From Pseudomonas sp. sp1636 (GTDB lineage Bacteria > Pseudomonadota > Gammaproteobacteria > Pseudomonadales > Pseudomonadaceae), in assembly GCF_030376615.1 (NCBI RefSeq), contig NZ_JARRAB010000007.1, positions 62,001 to 126,000 of the forward strand: DNA of 64,000 nucleotides, written 5' to 3'. Each line of letters starts with the position of its first letter. Positions within the stretch are counted from its first letter, which is position 1. The translations under genes were made by a program, and so were the position numbers. This document shows positions 35,135 to 45,600 of this stretch, one piece after another. A model generated the notes under the pieces. That model searched no databases. It was not told the origin of the DNA and was given only the letters and a program-made list of their open reading frames with translations.

Positions 35135-35703
35135 CAGGCGTGCCCGGCTTGCGAAGTGAGCAGGCTGAGGTTGACGCCCAGGCGTGCGGCGGCGGCATTC
35201 AGACGCTGATCGAAGGGCAGGTCGAAGAGGATGCTGCTGTCGGCCGGGCAGGTCAGCCAGGCGTTATCGGTCAGCTCGGTTTCCAGTTGCCCGGCATCCC
35301 AGCCGGCATAGCCGAGGGTGATCAGGTATTTTGCCGGCCCCGTGCCGTCGGCAATGGCGAACAGCACGTCCTGCGAGGTGGACAGGCCCAGCTCGCCGAG
35401 TTCCAGGGTGGCCTGAAACTGTGGGCCGGCCGGGTGCAGGACGAAACCGCGGTCGGTCTGCACCGGCCCGCCGGAGAAAATCGGCAGGTCTTGGCAGCGC
35501 GTGGGCGGCTCGGGTTCCGGGCGCAGTTGTTCCAGCACATCGGCCAGGTTCAGGCCGTTAGGGCGGTTGATCACCAGGCCCATGGCGCCCTGCTCGTTGT
35601 GCTCGATCAGGTAGATCAGCGTCTGCGCGAAATTCGGATCGGCCATGTGCGGCATGGCGATCAGGAAGTGGTGCTTGAGGTAGCTGGGTTTGGCGTCTTT
35701 CAT
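35134..35703 (-). CDS. algH: UPF0301/AlgH (YqgE) family protein
   Basis: A 189-residue cytoplasmic protein from ATG 35703 (MKDAKPSYLKHHFLIAMPHM); in-frame codons upstream are not conserved. Family blocks are HNEQGAMGLVINRPNGLNL, GGPVQTDRGFVLH and LGYAGWDAGQLETEL. In P. aeruginosa AlgH is linked to alginate regulation, but its molecular role is unclear. It is coupled to ruvX (TGATG). Confidence 0.95.
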   Translation of the reverse strand: MKDAKPSYLKHHFLIAMPHMADPNFAQTLIYLIEHNEQGAMGLVINRPNGLNLADVLEQLRPEPEPPTRCQDLPIFSGGPVQTDRGFVLHPAGPQFQATLELGELGLSTSQDVLFAIADGTGPAKYLITLGYAGWDAGQLETELTDNAWLTCPADSSILFDLPFDQRLNAAAARLGVNLSLLTSQAGHA

Positions 35704-35784
35704 GGGCATTAGTTTCAGGCCTGGAGCCAAGAGCTTCAAGCGCCAAGCAGCCAACGGCAAGAAAAAATCGGGAGAAGCCCGGAG

Positions 35785-36681
35785 TCAGTTGCTGGACAGG
35801 CGATCACCGCGCTCGAAACGCCAGGTGCGGATGATTTCCAGGCGGTCGACATCGGCCAGATCGCCGGTGAACGGGGCGTAGGGCGCGGCCAGGCGCACGA
35901 TGCGCAAGGCCGCCTGGTCAAGCAGTTGCTGGCCGGAGGACTCCAGAACCTGGACTTCGTAGAGGGTGCCGTCACGGTTGATCGAGACCAGCACCCGCAG
36001 GCTGCCGTAAATCTGCTGGCGGCGTGCGTCGTCCGGATAGTTGAGGTTGCCGATCCGTTCAACCTTCTTGCGCCACTCGTCCTTGTACCAGGCACCCTTG
36101 TCGCGCATGGTCGAGGCCGCGCTGAGGCGGTGGATCTTCGGCCGTTTGGCGTATTGCTGGATGTCCTGGGCCAGTTCGGCTTCCAGGCTGGCGATCTCCG
36201 CAGAAAGCTGCGCGCTGTCGAACACCGGTGCCGGAGGTGCCTGCACTGTGGGTTTGGCTGCCTCGCGCTTGACTGGAGTCTTTTGCTGTTGCGGGGCGCG
36301 GGTCGCGACTGCGGCTTTCGGCGCTTCCTGGCGAACCGCCGCTTGTGCCGGTGCGGCGGGCGGGGTCACGCGCTTGACCTGGGTGTCCTGGAACAGTGCC
36401 TGTTCGGTGGTTTTCGGTGCGGCCTTGTGTTCCAGGGTGCCGCTGCCTTGCTGGTTGTCCTGGGCGAGGAAGTCGGCTTGTTTCGGCGTTTCCTCGCTCT
36501 TGAAGGTCGACAGGGTGATTTCCAGGGTTTTGCTGATCTGGCTAGGCTCGGCCAGGCTGAAACCCAGGCCGAGAATCAGCGCGGCATGCAGGGCGGCGGC
36601 GAGGAACAGGGTGAAACCCAGCCGATCCGCTGGGCGGACGCCAGCGGCGAGTAGGTCGGGCGGGTTGATGGCTGCGTTCAT
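35785..36681 (-). CDS. tonB3: TonB family energy-transducing protein (TonB3-like)
   Basis: A 298-residue protein from ATG 36681 (MNAAINPPDLL). One membrane anchor lies near residues 22-44 (FTLFLAAALHAALILGLGF). A Pro/Ala/Lys-rich periplasmic linker with coiled-coil character follows to about residue 210, then a C-terminal TonB domain (YPDDARRQQIYGSLRVLVSINRDGTLYEV). Its place between gshB and algH next to the pil genes matches P. aeruginosa tonB3, which is needed for twitching motility. No exbB/exbD is adjacent. Confidence 0.9.
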   Translation of the reverse strand: MNAAINPPDLLAAGVRPADRLGFTLFLAAALHAALILGLGFSLAEPSQISKTLEITLSTFKSEETPKQADFLAQDNQQGSGTLEHKAAPKTTEQALFQDTQVKRVTPPAAPAQAAVRQEAPKAAVATRAPQQQKTPVKREAAKPTVQAPPAPVFDSAQLSAEIASLEAELAQDIQQYAKRPKIHRLSAASTMRDKGAWYKDEWRKKVERIGNLNYPDDARRQQIYGSLRVLVSINRDGTLYEVQVLESSGQQLLDQAALRIVRLAAPYAPFTGDLADVDRLEIIRTWRFERGDRLSSN

Positions 36682-36768
36682 GTTGTTTCGGGTCTGTTCA
36701 GGTTGCCGCGCAGTCTGACGGCTTGGGGCCGCCAGCTGCAAGCGACAAGCCTGAAGCTGCTACTTGCG

Positions 36769-37740
36769 TCAAGCTTTCGCCTTGCCGCTTATGGCGTGCA
36801 GCTTGCCTTCGATGGCGTCCATCAGGCGTTCGCCGATACGGGTGTCGTAGGCGGCGTCTATCTCGCGGATGCAGGTCGGGCTGGTGACGTTGATTTCGGT
36901 CAGGTAGTCGCCGATCACGTCCAGGCCGACGAACAGCAGGCCTTTCTCGCGCAGGGTCGGGCCGACGGCTGCGGCGATCTCACGGTCGCGTTCGCTCAGT
37001 GGGCGGGCTTCGCCGCGCCCGCCGGCGGCCAGGTTGCCACGGGTTTCGCCGTGCGCCGGGATGCGTGCCAGGCAATAAGGTACCGGCTCGCCATCGATCA
37101 TCAGGATGCGTTTATCGCCTTCGAGGATTGCCGGCAGGTAGCGTTGCGCCATTATCTGCTGTTTGCCGTGGGCGGTAAGGGTCTCGAGAATCACCGAGAG
37201 GTTGGGATCGCCCTCGCAATGACGAAATATCGAAGATCCGCCCATGCCATCCAGGGGTTTGAGAATGATGTCACGTTGCTCTTTGGCAAACTCGCGCAGA
37301 ATGTCGGATCGGCGACTGACCAGGGTCGGTGGTGTGCAGAGCGGGAACTGGGTGGCAAACAGCTTCTCATTGCAGTCGCGCAGGCTCTGTGGGCGGTTGA
37401 CCACCAGTACGCCGGCTTGCTCGGCCTGTTCCAACAGGTAGGTGGAGTAGACGAATTCGTTATCGAAGGGTGGATCCTTGCGCATCAGGATCACATCCAG
37501 CTCGGTCAAGGCGACGTCATCCTCGGCGCCCAGCTCGAACCAGCGCTCCGGGTCATTGAATACCTTGAGCGGGCAGAGGCGGGCGCGTGCTTCGCCCTGG
37601 GCCTGGTAGAGGTCTTTCTGCTCCATATAGAAGAGCGACCAGCCGCGCGCCTGGGCCGCGAGTAACATGGCCAGCGAACTGTCCTTCTTGAAGGCGATCT
37701 GGGCGATGGGGTCCATGACAATGCCGAGGCGAACGCTCAT
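36769..37740 (-). CDS. gshB: Glutathione synthetase GshB
   Basis: ATP-grasp enzyme joining glycine to gamma-glutamylcysteine. It has 323 residues, starting MSVRLGIVMDPIAQIAFKKDSSLAML. ATP-grasp elements are DIILKPLDGMGGSSIFRH, RYLPAILEGDKRILMIDGEPV and GLDVIGDYLTEINVTSPTC (parts of one block). It is first of the minus-strand gshB-tonB-algH-ruvX-pyr series and divergent from pilG across 243 bases in which I found no clear promoter. Confidence 0.97.
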   Translation of the reverse strand: MSVRLGIVMDPIAQIAFKKDSSLAMLLAAQARGWSLFYMEQKDLYQAQGEARARLCPLKVFNDPERWFELGAEDDVALTELDVILMRKDPPFDNEFVYSTYLLEQAEQAGVLVVNRPQSLRDCNEKLFATQFPLCTPPTLVSRRSDILREFAKEQRDIILKPLDGMGGSSIFRHCEGDPNLSVILETLTAHGKQQIMAQRYLPAILEGDKRILMIDGEPVPYCLARIPAHGETRGNLAAGGRGEARPLSERDREIAAAVGPTLREKGLLFVGLDVIGDYLTEINVTSPTCIREIDAAYDTRIGERLMDAIEGKLHAISGKAKA

Positions 37741-37983
37741 GGGGGGATTCTCCGTGAAAGGCAGCGGTTTGAAAGGTGTCGGAACTGGCGTGTGGCGTCA
37801 GGGTGGCGCTGGGAAGGCGGGGGGTCAAGGAAAAAACCTGGCCCACCCGCGGCTTATAGCTTGCATGGGGAGAGTGTGCTAAAAAGGCCCGACGATTGGG
37901 TTGCAGCCCGTCGGTGGCAAGGCCTCAGGCGCACTGATTAGAACGCAAAAATAACGACTCACCGAGGCGATGGTAGGGCAAAC

Positions 37984-38391
37984 ATGGAACAGCATTCCGA
38001 GGGTTTGAGGGTAATGGTGATCGACGATTCGAAGACGATTCGTCGTACCGCGGAAACCCTGCTGAAGAAGGTGGGTTGCGAGGTGATTACCGCAGTTGAC
38101 GGCTTCGATGCTTTGGCAAAGATCGCCGACACCCATCCAAGTATTATTTTTGTCGACATCATGATGCCGCGGCTCGATGGCTACCAGACCTGCGCCCTGA
38201 TCAAGAACAACAGTGCTTTCAAGTCCACCCCGGTGATCATGCTGTCCTCCAAGGACGGCTTGTTCGACAAGGCCAAGGGGCGCATCGTTGGCTCCGATCA
38301 ATATCTGACCAAGCCTTTCAGTAAGGAAGAGTTGCTGGGTGCGATCAAGGCCCATGTCCCTAACTTCACCCCGTTGGAACAGGCATCCTGA
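37984..38391 (+). CDS. pilG: Twitching motility response regulator PilG
   Basis: Stand-alone CheY-like receiver of 135 residues. The phosphoacceptor is D58 in IIFVDIMMPRLDG, with acidic D14-D15 and the late lysine in LTKPFSKEEL. The N-terminal MEQHSEGLRVMVIDDSK matches P. aeruginosa PilG. In that species phosphorylation by ChpA controls pilus extension and directional twitching. It is first gene of the pilGHIJK-chpABC cluster. Confidence 0.98.
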   Translation: MEQHSEGLRVMVIDDSKTIRRTAETLLKKVGCEVITAVDGFDALAKIADTHPSIIFVDIMMPRLDGYQTCALIKNNSAFKSTPVIMLSSKDGLFDKAKGRIVGSDQYLTKPFSKEELLGAIKAHVPNFTPLEQAS

Positions 38392-38438
38392 CGTTTACCG
38401 GGTAGCGGTAGACGCTTTTTCATGTATTGGGAAACACC

Positions 38439-38804
38439 ATGGCTCGAATTCTGATTGTTGATGACTCGCCGACCGAGATGTACAAACTGACCGCCATGCT
38501 GGAAAAAAATGGCCATCAGGTGCTCAAGGCGGAAAATGGCGCGGACGGCGTTGCCCTGGCGCGCCAGGAAAAGCCTGACGCGGTGTTGATGGACATTGTC
38601 ATGCCGGGGCTCAATGGTTTTCAGGCGACCCGCCAACTGACCAAGGACGCCGACACCAGCCACATCCCGGTGATCATCGTCACCACCAAGGATCAGGAGA
38701 CCGACAAGGTCTGGGGCAAGCGCCAAGGCGCCAAGGACTACCTGACCAAGCCGATTGACGAAGAGACACTGCTGAAAACCTTGAGCGCCGTATTGGCCGG
38801 TTGA
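38439..38804 (+). CDS. pilH: Twitching motility response regulator PilH
   Basis: Receiver-only protein of 121 residues from ATG 38439 (MARILIVDDSPTEMYKL). D52 in AVLMDIVMPGLNG is the phosphoacceptor; an in-frame TTG at 38427 is too far from any ribosome site. PilH acts against or downstream of PilG, related to PilT-dependent retraction. It is 47 bases after pilG. Confidence 0.98.
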   Translation: MARILIVDDSPTEMYKLTAMLEKNGHQVLKAENGADGVALARQEKPDAVLMDIVMPGLNGFQATRQLTKDADTSHIPVIIVTTKDQETDKVWGKRQGAKDYLTKPIDEETLLKTLSAVLAG

Positions 38805-38848
38805 TGCTGTGCCAATAATTAAAAAATAAGCAGAAGGCCACGGTTGGC

Positions 38849-39385
38849 ATGGCGGACGCGCAGACACCTTTTCAAACCCTCCTCGAAATCGACCAGCGTT
38901 GTCGGTTGCTGGCGGCTGGCCTGCCTTTGCAGCAGACCGCCGTGCAAACCTGGAGCGGTATTGGTTTTCGCATGGGCGAGCGGTTTTTCGTCGCGCCCAT
39001 GGGCGAGGTCGGGGAAGTGCTGCACGAGCCGCGCCATACCTTGCTGCCCGGGGTTAAAAGCTGGGTCAAGGGCGTGGCCAACGTGCGCGGTCGTCTGTTG
39101 CCGGTGATGGACTTGTGCGGCTTCTTCGGCAACGAGTTATCGCCGCTGCGCAAGAAGCGACGGGTGCTGGTGGTCGATCACCAGGACGTATTCGCCGGGC
39201 TGACGGTCGATGAGGTGTTCGGCATGCAGCATTTTCCGGTGGACAGCTTCTCCGAGCGGCTACCGCCGCTCGAAGCGTCCATCGCGCCGTTTATTCATGG
39301 GGTCTTCCAGCGCGAGCAGCCCTGGTTGGTGTTCAGCCCTCATGCGCTGGCTCAGCACCAGGGGTTTCTCGATGTTGCGTTTTAA
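38849..39385 (+). CDS. pilI: CheW-like coupling protein PilI
   Basis: A 178-residue CheW-domain protein linking the chemoreceptor PilJ to the kinase ChpA. The CheW fold shows in GIGFRMGERFFVAPMGEVGEVL, VKGVANVRGRLLPVMDL and VFAGLTVDEVFGMQHF. It lies between pilH and pilJ. Confidence 0.96.
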   Translation: MADAQTPFQTLLEIDQRCRLLAAGLPLQQTAVQTWSGIGFRMGERFFVAPMGEVGEVLHEPRHTLLPGVKSWVKGVANVRGRLLPVMDLCGFFGNELSPLRKKRRVLVVDHQDVFAGLTVDEVFGMQHFPVDSFSERLPPLEASIAPFIHGVFQREQPWLVFSPHALAQHQGFLDVAF

Positions 39386-39469
39386 CAGTTTTTCGGTTGG
39401 GTCGGCTTTGCCGGCCTGTTGGGGTTGTGTGGGAACCGTAGCGCGCTCGGTCCAGGCGGGGGCCAGATA

Positions 39470-41518
39470 ATGAAAAAACTAAATACAGGCAATTTATTCG
39501 CGAGTACGCGTAGCAGTACGCTGATCGCCGGGCTGTTTATCGTCCTGATCGTCTCCATCGTGCTGTTGTTCGCCAACTTCGCCTACATCAACACGCAATC
39601 CAACTACGATACGGAATACATCAGCCACTCCGGTGAGCTGCGGGTGCTGTCCCAGCGTATCGCCAAGAACTCCACCGAAGCGGCCGCCGGTACTGCCGAG
39701 GCCTTCGGCCTGTTGCGCGAGGCGCGCAACGACTTCGAAACCCGCTGGGGCTATCTGACCAACGGCAACCAGGAGAGTGGCGTGCCCTCGGCGCCAGAGG
39801 CCGTGCAGGCGCAGATGACTGCCGTGCAGCAGGACTGGGACAGTCTGCGGCAGAACACCGACGCCATTCTGGCCAGCGAGCAGACCGTTCTGTCCCTGCA
39901 CCAGGTGGCCGAGACCCTGGCGGAAACCATCCCGCAGCTGCAGGTCGAGTACGAGGAAGTGGTCGACATCCTCCTGGAAAGCGGCGCGCCAGCTGCCCAG
40001 GTTTCGGTGGCCCAGCGCCAGTCGTTGCTGGCCGAGCGTATTCTCGGCTCGGTAAACAAGGTGCTGGCCGGTGACCAGGACTCGGTGCAAGCGGCCGACA
40101 TGTTCGGCCGTGACGCCAGCCTGTTCGGTCGGGTATTGAGCGCCATGCTGGAAGGCAACGCGGCGATGGAAATCGCCAAGGTGACCGACGCGGAAGCGCT
40201 CGAGCGACTGGCGGAAATTTCCGAGCTGTTCGAGTTCGTCTCCGGTTCGGTGGACGAAATCCTCGAGACCTCGCCGGAACTGTTCCAGGTGCGCGAGTCG
40301 GCCGACGGCATTTTCAGCGTCTCGCAGACCCTGCTGGATAAAGCCTCCGACCTGGCTGCCGGGTTCGAAGACCTGGCCGATGGCCGCGCCATCAACACCC
40401 TGGCCGGTTATGTGCTGGGTATTCTGGCGTTGGGCTCGATCATCCTGATCGGCATCGTGATGGTGCGCGAGACCAACCGCCGCCTCGCCGAGACCGCCGA
40501 GAAAAACGAACGTAACCAGGCCGCGATTTTGCGCCTGCTCGACGAAATCGCCGACCTCGCCGACGGCGACTTGACCGTTGCCGCGACCGTAACCGAAGAC
40601 TTCACCGGCGCCATCGCCGACTCCATCAACTACTCCATCGACCAGCTGCGCGACCTGGTAGTGACCATCAACCTGACCGCCGTTCAGGTCGCCGGCGCCG
40701 CCCAGGAAACCCAGGCCACGGCGATGCACCTGGCCGAAGCCTCGGAGCACCAGGCACAAGAAATCGCCGGTGCGTCCGCGGCGATCAACGAAATGGCCGT
40801 GTCGATCGACCAGGTATCGGCGAACGCCTCGGAATCCTCGGCGGTAGCGGAGCGTTCGGTAGCCATCGCCAACAAGGGTAACGAAGTCGTACACAACACC
40901 ATCACCGGCATGGATAACATCCGTGAGCAGATCCAGGACACCTCGAAGCGGATCAAACGCCTCGGTGAGTCGTCCCAGGAGATCGGTGACATCGTCAGCC
41001 TGATCAACGACATTGCCGACCAGACCAACATCCTCGCCCTCAACGCCGCGATCCAGGCCTCCATGGCCGGTGACGCCGGTCGCGGCTTCGCCGTGGTAGC
41101 GGACGAAGTCCAACGCCTGGCGGAACGTTCCTCGGCTGCGACCAAGCAGATCGAGGCGCTGGTTAAGACCATTCAGACCGACACCAACGAGGCGGTTATC
41201 TCGATGGAGCAGACCACCTCCGAGGTGGTGCGCGGTGCTCGTCTGGCGCAGGACGCCGGGGTCGCCCTGGAAGAGATCGAGAAGGTATCCAAGACCCTCG
41301 CGGCCTTGATCCAGAACATCTCCAACGCGGCGCGCCAGCAGGCTTCCTCGGCGGGTCACATCTCCAACACCATGAACGTGATCCAGGAGATCACCTCGCA
41401 GACCTCGTCCGGTACCACCGCCACCGCCAAGAGCATTGGTAACCTGGCCAAGATGGCCAGTGAGATGCGTAAGTCGGTTTCCGGCTTTACCTTGCCGGAA
41501 AGCGGCGAACAGGCGTAA
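39470..41518 (+). CDS. pilJ: Type IV pilus chemoreceptor PilJ
   Basis: Methyl-accepting chemotaxis protein of 682 residues, identical in length to P. aeruginosa PilJ. The start is ATG 39470 ([15 protein letters not shown]). Membrane helix 1 is near 16-40, followed by a periplasmic domain with two PilJ modules ([38 protein letters not shown]), membrane helix 2 near 310-332, HAMP, then a long signalling coiled coil. The tip reads [20 protein letters not shown] followed by [18 protein letters not shown]. There is no CheR-binding pentapeptide at the C-terminus. It senses pilus tension or PilA. Confidence 0.98.
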   Translation: MKKLNTGNLFASTRSSTLIAGLFIVLIVSIVLLFANFAYINTQSNYDTEYISHSGELRVLSQRIAKNSTEAAAGTAEAFGLLREARNDFETRWGYLTNGNQESGVPSAPEAVQAQMTAVQQDWDSLRQNTDAILASEQTVLSLHQVAETLAETIPQLQVEYEEVVDILLESGAPAAQVSVAQRQSLLAERILGSVNKVLAGDQDSVQAADMFGRDASLFGRVLSAMLEGNAAMEIAKVTDAEALERLAEISELFEFVSGSVDEILETSPELFQVRESADGIFSVSQTLLDKASDLAAGFEDLADGRAINTLAGYVLGILALGSIILIGIVMVRETNRRLAETAEKNERNQAAILRLLDEIADLADGDLTVAATVTEDFTGAIADSINYSIDQLRDLVVTINLTAVQVAGAAQETQATAMHLAEASEHQAQEIAGASAAINEMAVSIDQVSANASESSAVAERSVAIANKGNEVVHNTITGMDNIREQIQDTSKRIKRLGESSQEIGDIVSLINDIADQTNILALNAAIQASMAGDAGRGFAVVADEVQRLAERSSAATKQIEALVKTIQTDTNEAVISMEQTTSEVVRGARLAQDAGVALEEIEKVSKTLAALIQNISNAARQQASSAGHISNTMNVIQEITSQTSSGTTATAKSIGNLAKMASEMRKSVSGFTLPESGEQA

Positions 41519-41586
41519 GTGAGCGGAGCGTGGCGGCCTTTGCCGGTCGTTGCCCAACGCCTATGGCCATGAGCGAGAGGCACCAC

Positions 41587-42444
41587 ATGCAGTCAGGCGT
41601 CTGGGCCTTGCAACCGGTGGCAGACATGTCGGCCACCGAGTTTCGCGCTTGGCAGGAGCTGCTCGAGGAGCGCACCGGCGTGGTGATCAGCGAGCAGCGA
41701 CAGGCGTTCCTGCAAACCAACCTGAGTGCGCGCATGCGTGAGCTGGGGGTGCTGGATTACGCCAGCTATTACCGGCAGGTCACGGATGGCCCGCGCGGTG
41801 CAGTCGAGTGGTCGACCCTGCTGGATCGTCTGACCGTACAGGAGACCCGTTTCTTCCGGCATCCGCCATCGTTCGAGCTGCTCGAACGCTACCTGCGCGA
41901 GCGACTGCAGCACGGATTGGCCAGCCCCTGGGAATTTTGGAGCGTGGGTTGCTCGAGTGGCGAGGAGCCTTACTCGTTGGCGATCATGGCGGCTGAAGTG
42001 CTGCGCGACAGCGGGCAGCCCGCGCACTTTGGCGTGACCGCTACCGATATCAGCCTGAAGGCGCTGAGCAAGGCACGCGACGGTCAGTATGGCGCGCGCA
42101 AGCTGGAACAACTCGATGCGCAGTTGCGTCAACGCTATTTTGTGGCCCAGGCCGATGAACGCTTCAAGGTGGAGCCGGGCCTGGCGGCGCAAGTGTGTTG
42201 CGCCAGGCTCAATGTGCTGGAGTTGGCCAAGGCGCCAATGTCCGGTATGGACGTCATTTTTTGTCAGAACTTGCTGATCTATTTTCGTCGCTGGCGCCGC
42301 CGCGAGATCCTCAACCGCCTGGCCGAGCGCCTGGCGCCGGGTGGTCTGCTGGTGGTGGGAGTGGGTGAAGTGGTCGGTTGGCAGCATCCGGATTTGCTTC
42401 CGGTGGCCGACGAGCGAGTGCTGGCGTTTACCCGCAAGGGATAG
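41587..42444 (+). CDS. pilK: Chemoreceptor methyltransferase PilK (CheR-like)
   Basis: SAM-dependent glutamate methyltransferase of about 285 residues, presumed to modify PilJ. ATG 41587 has GAGAGG 6 bases upstream; ATG 41569, six residues earlier, has none. The N-terminal CheR helical domain contains RMRELGVLDYASYYRQV. The SAM domain contains FWSVGCSSGEEPYSLAIMAAEVL (in two parts) and MDVIFCQNLLIYF. The TAG stop doubles as the first three bases of repeat copy 4. Confidence 0.95.
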   Translation: MQSGVWALQPVADMSATEFRAWQELLEERTGVVISEQRQAFLQTNLSARMRELGVLDYASYYRQVTDGPRGAVEWSTLLDRLTVQETRFFRHPPSFELLERYLRERLQHGLASPWEFWSVGCSSGEEPYSLAIMAAEVLRDSGQPAHFGVTATDISLKALSKARDGQYGARKLEQLDAQLRQRYFVAQADERFKVEPGLAAQVCCARLNVLELAKAPMSGMDVIFCQNLLIYFRRWRRREILNRLAERLAPGGLLVVGVGEVVGWQHPDLLPVADERVLAFTRKG

Positions 42445-42660
42445 CAGGCCGTTGAAAAACGTAAACGAGGCAGCCAGTGCAAGGCGTAACGACCAACGGG
42501 AGTAACAGCCGAAGGCTGGCCCGAAGGGCGAGCGCTAGCGAGTCAAAACAGGCGAGGACGCGACTGGGGTCGCATTCGACTTTACGCGCTGTAAATGAGC
42601 AGTCCGGGCCTGCTTTTAACGCAGCGATGGCAACGCAGGTAGTTTTTCAACAGCCTGATA
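42442..42660 (+). repeat. Structured inverted-repeat element, copy 4 (219 bp, long form)
   Basis: The ends are TAGCAGGCCGTTGAAAAA and the complement of TATCAGGCTGTTGAAAAA. Inner pairing is GCCA/TGGC and, with mismatches, CAGGC/GCCTG. The core reads CTTTAC...TGTAAATGAGCAG. It has the insert starting GGAGTAACAGCC that is also in copy 2, plus a further short GCGAC/GTCGC hairpin. It begins in the pilK stop codon and ends 31 bases before chpA. Confidence 0.93.
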
Positions 42661-42691
42661 AGGCAGAGCCAAGTATATGAGTGGAGTGGCT

Positions 42692-45600
42692 ATGGGGGAT
42701 CGGCACGACTATGTCGCCCTGGAATGGGTCAAAGGCGAAATCGCGGAAACCCTGAAACAGGCGCGCCAAGCCCTGGAGGCGTACGTCGAGAATCCGCAGG
42801 ATTCGACGCGCATGCGTTTCTGCCTGACCTATGTGCACCAGGTACACGGCACTCTGCAAATGGTGGAGTTCTACGGCGCAGCGCTGCTCGCCGAAGAAAT
42901 GGAGCACCTGGCCCAGGCGTTGATGGAAGGCCGCGTGGCCAACCAGGGGGAGGCCCTGGAAGTGCTGATGCAGGCCATCCTGCAGTTGCCGGTCTACCTC
43001 GACCGGATCCAGACCGCGCGCCGCGACTTGCCGATGGTGGTGCTGCCACTGCTCAACGACCTGCGTGCTGCCCGCGGCGAAAAATTACTCTCGGAAACCA
43101 GCCTGTTTTCCCCGGATATGTCCGTGCGAACGCCGGCCTTGTCGGTCGATTCCCTGGGCGCACTGCGCACCGCAGAGCTGCCGATACTGCTGCGCAAACT
43201 GCGCCAGATGCTGCAAGTGGCGTTGGTTGGGGTGATTCGCAATCAGGATCTGCCGACCAATCTGGGCTACATGGCGCGGGTTTTCGGCCGCCTCGAGACG
43301 CTGTGCAAGGACGCACCGCTTGGCGCGTTATGGCAGATCGCCTCGGGTTTGGTCGAGGGTCTGGCCGGCGGTGGCGTGACCAATGGTACGTCGGTACGCA
43401 CCCTGCTGCGCCAGGTCGATAAAGAGCTCAAGCGCCTGGTCGAGCAGGGTGCCGATGGCATCAACCAGTCTGCCCCCGACGAGCTGACCAAGAATTTGTT
43501 GTTCTACGTGGCCAAGGCGCCGGCGCAGTCGCCGCGCATCAGCGCCTTGAAGGAACAATTCCGTCTCGACGACGCGTTACCGGGCAATGATGTCGTCGAT
43601 GAAGAACGGGCCCGGCTGGCCGGCCCGGATCGCGACGCCATGCGTTCGGTGGTCGGCGCCCTCTGCGAGGAGTTGGTGCGGGTCAAGGACAGCCTCGACC
43701 TGTTCGTGCGCAGCGACCGCAATCAGGTGGCCGAACTGGACAGCCTGCTGGCGCCGCTCAAACAGATTGCCGACACCCTGGCGGTGCTCGGTTTCGGCCA
43801 GCCACGCAAAGTCATCCTCGATCAGATCGACGTGGTTCACGGTCTGGCGCTTGGCCGGCAGGCGCCGAGCGATGCCGTGCTGATGGATGTTGCCGGTGCC
43901 CTTCTGTACGTCGAGGCGACCCTGGCGGGCATGGTCGGCCCGGTTGCCGACAGTGGTCGCGAAGAGAGCCATCTGCCCACCACCGACGTGGCGCAGATTC
44001 ACCAGTTGGTGATCAAAGAGGCGCGCACTGGCCTGGAGCAGGCCAAGGACGCGATTATCGAATTCATCGCCTCGCAGTGGAACCACGAGCATCTGGCGCG
44101 CGTGCCGGCGTTGCTGACCCAGGTGCGTGGCGGCCTGGCCATGATTCCGTTGACGCGTGCCGCGGATCTGCTGAATGCCTGCAACCGCTACATTCAGGAA
44201 CAGCTGCTGGCGCGCAAGGCCGTGCCGAACTGGCAGAGCCTGGACACCCTGGCCGATGCCATCACCAGCGTCGAGTATTACCTCGAACGCTTGGCCGAAG
44301 ATCATGGCAGCCAGGGCGACCTGATTCTCGATGTGGCCGAGGAAAGCCTGGAAAACCTCGGCTACCCACTGCAAGAAAAACCCTCGATCCTCGATCGTGT
44401 GGAACCGCCGGATGAGCCGCAGGCCGACCTGCGGCATGCCCGCGAAGTGCTGGCCGACGACCCGGACGCGGGGGTGGCGCTTGAGCTGCCGGCCGATCCG
44501 CTCGGTGAGCCGGCAGAGCCGCTCGCCCCGCCACCCGCCGATGAGCTGGATGCGGAGTTCAGCGAGCTGGCCGCCGTCGCGCCCATCGGCGAGCCGCCGC
44601 TCGACGATTGGGCTATTGAGCCATTGGCAGGCGAGTTTGAGCTGGTCGACTTCACTGGCGAACCCGCCGCTGCCGAGTCGCTGCCGGCACTTGAACTGGA
44701 TGAGCAACCGACGCTCTCGTTCGACAGCGTCGATCTGCAACCCGAAGAGTTGCGCCTGGACGAGCTGAGCAGCCCGGCGGATTGGGATGAGGCCGAACTG
44801 GTGTCGCTGGGGGTGCCGGCGGTTGAGCTGCCGAGCGCGCCGCCAGTGGTCGATGAGTCCGCTCCCGAGGCCGACAGGCCGCTGTCGATGGCCGATGTCA
44901 TGGCCGCGCCGCTACAGGCGATTAATCCGCCGGCGCAGGATGTGCCGCCCAGTTTGTTGCCGCCGCCGGCCGATGAAGAGCCGGTCGATAACGAGTTGAT
45001 GGAAGTCTTTGTCGAAGAAGCCGGCGAAGTCCTGGAGACCATCGGCGTGTTTCTGCCGCAATGGTGCGCCGACACGACCGACAGAGAGGCCCTGAGCGAA
45101 ATACGCCGGGCCTTCCACACCCTCAAGGGCAGTGGCCGCATGGTTCGGGCACTGGTCATCGGCGAATTGGGCTGGTCGATCGAGAACCTGCTCAATCGGC
45201 TGCTCGATCGGAGCATCCAGCCCGCTGCCGAAGTGCTGCAGGTCGTGGCTGATGTGGTCGTGCTGATGCCGGCCCTGGTGGACGAATTCGCCGCCAAGGC
45301 CCAGCGTCAGCGTGACGATGTCGACCTGCTGGCCGCCACCGCGCATGCTCTGGCGAAAGGCCAACGCCTGGCCGGAGCCGACGCCCCGGCGGCCCCGCTT
45401 GCGGGTGTCGCCGAAGCGACCGCAGCAGTGGATGAACAGGTCGAAGCGCTCGATCCGCAACTGTTGGAGATTTTCCGCAACGAGGCCGAAACCCACCTCG
45501 ATACCCTGGGCGGTTTCCTGGCCGATTGCGCGCAAGAGTTGCCGAGGCCGGTCACTGACGACTTGCAGCGAGCCTTGCACACCCTCAAGGGCAGCGCCTA

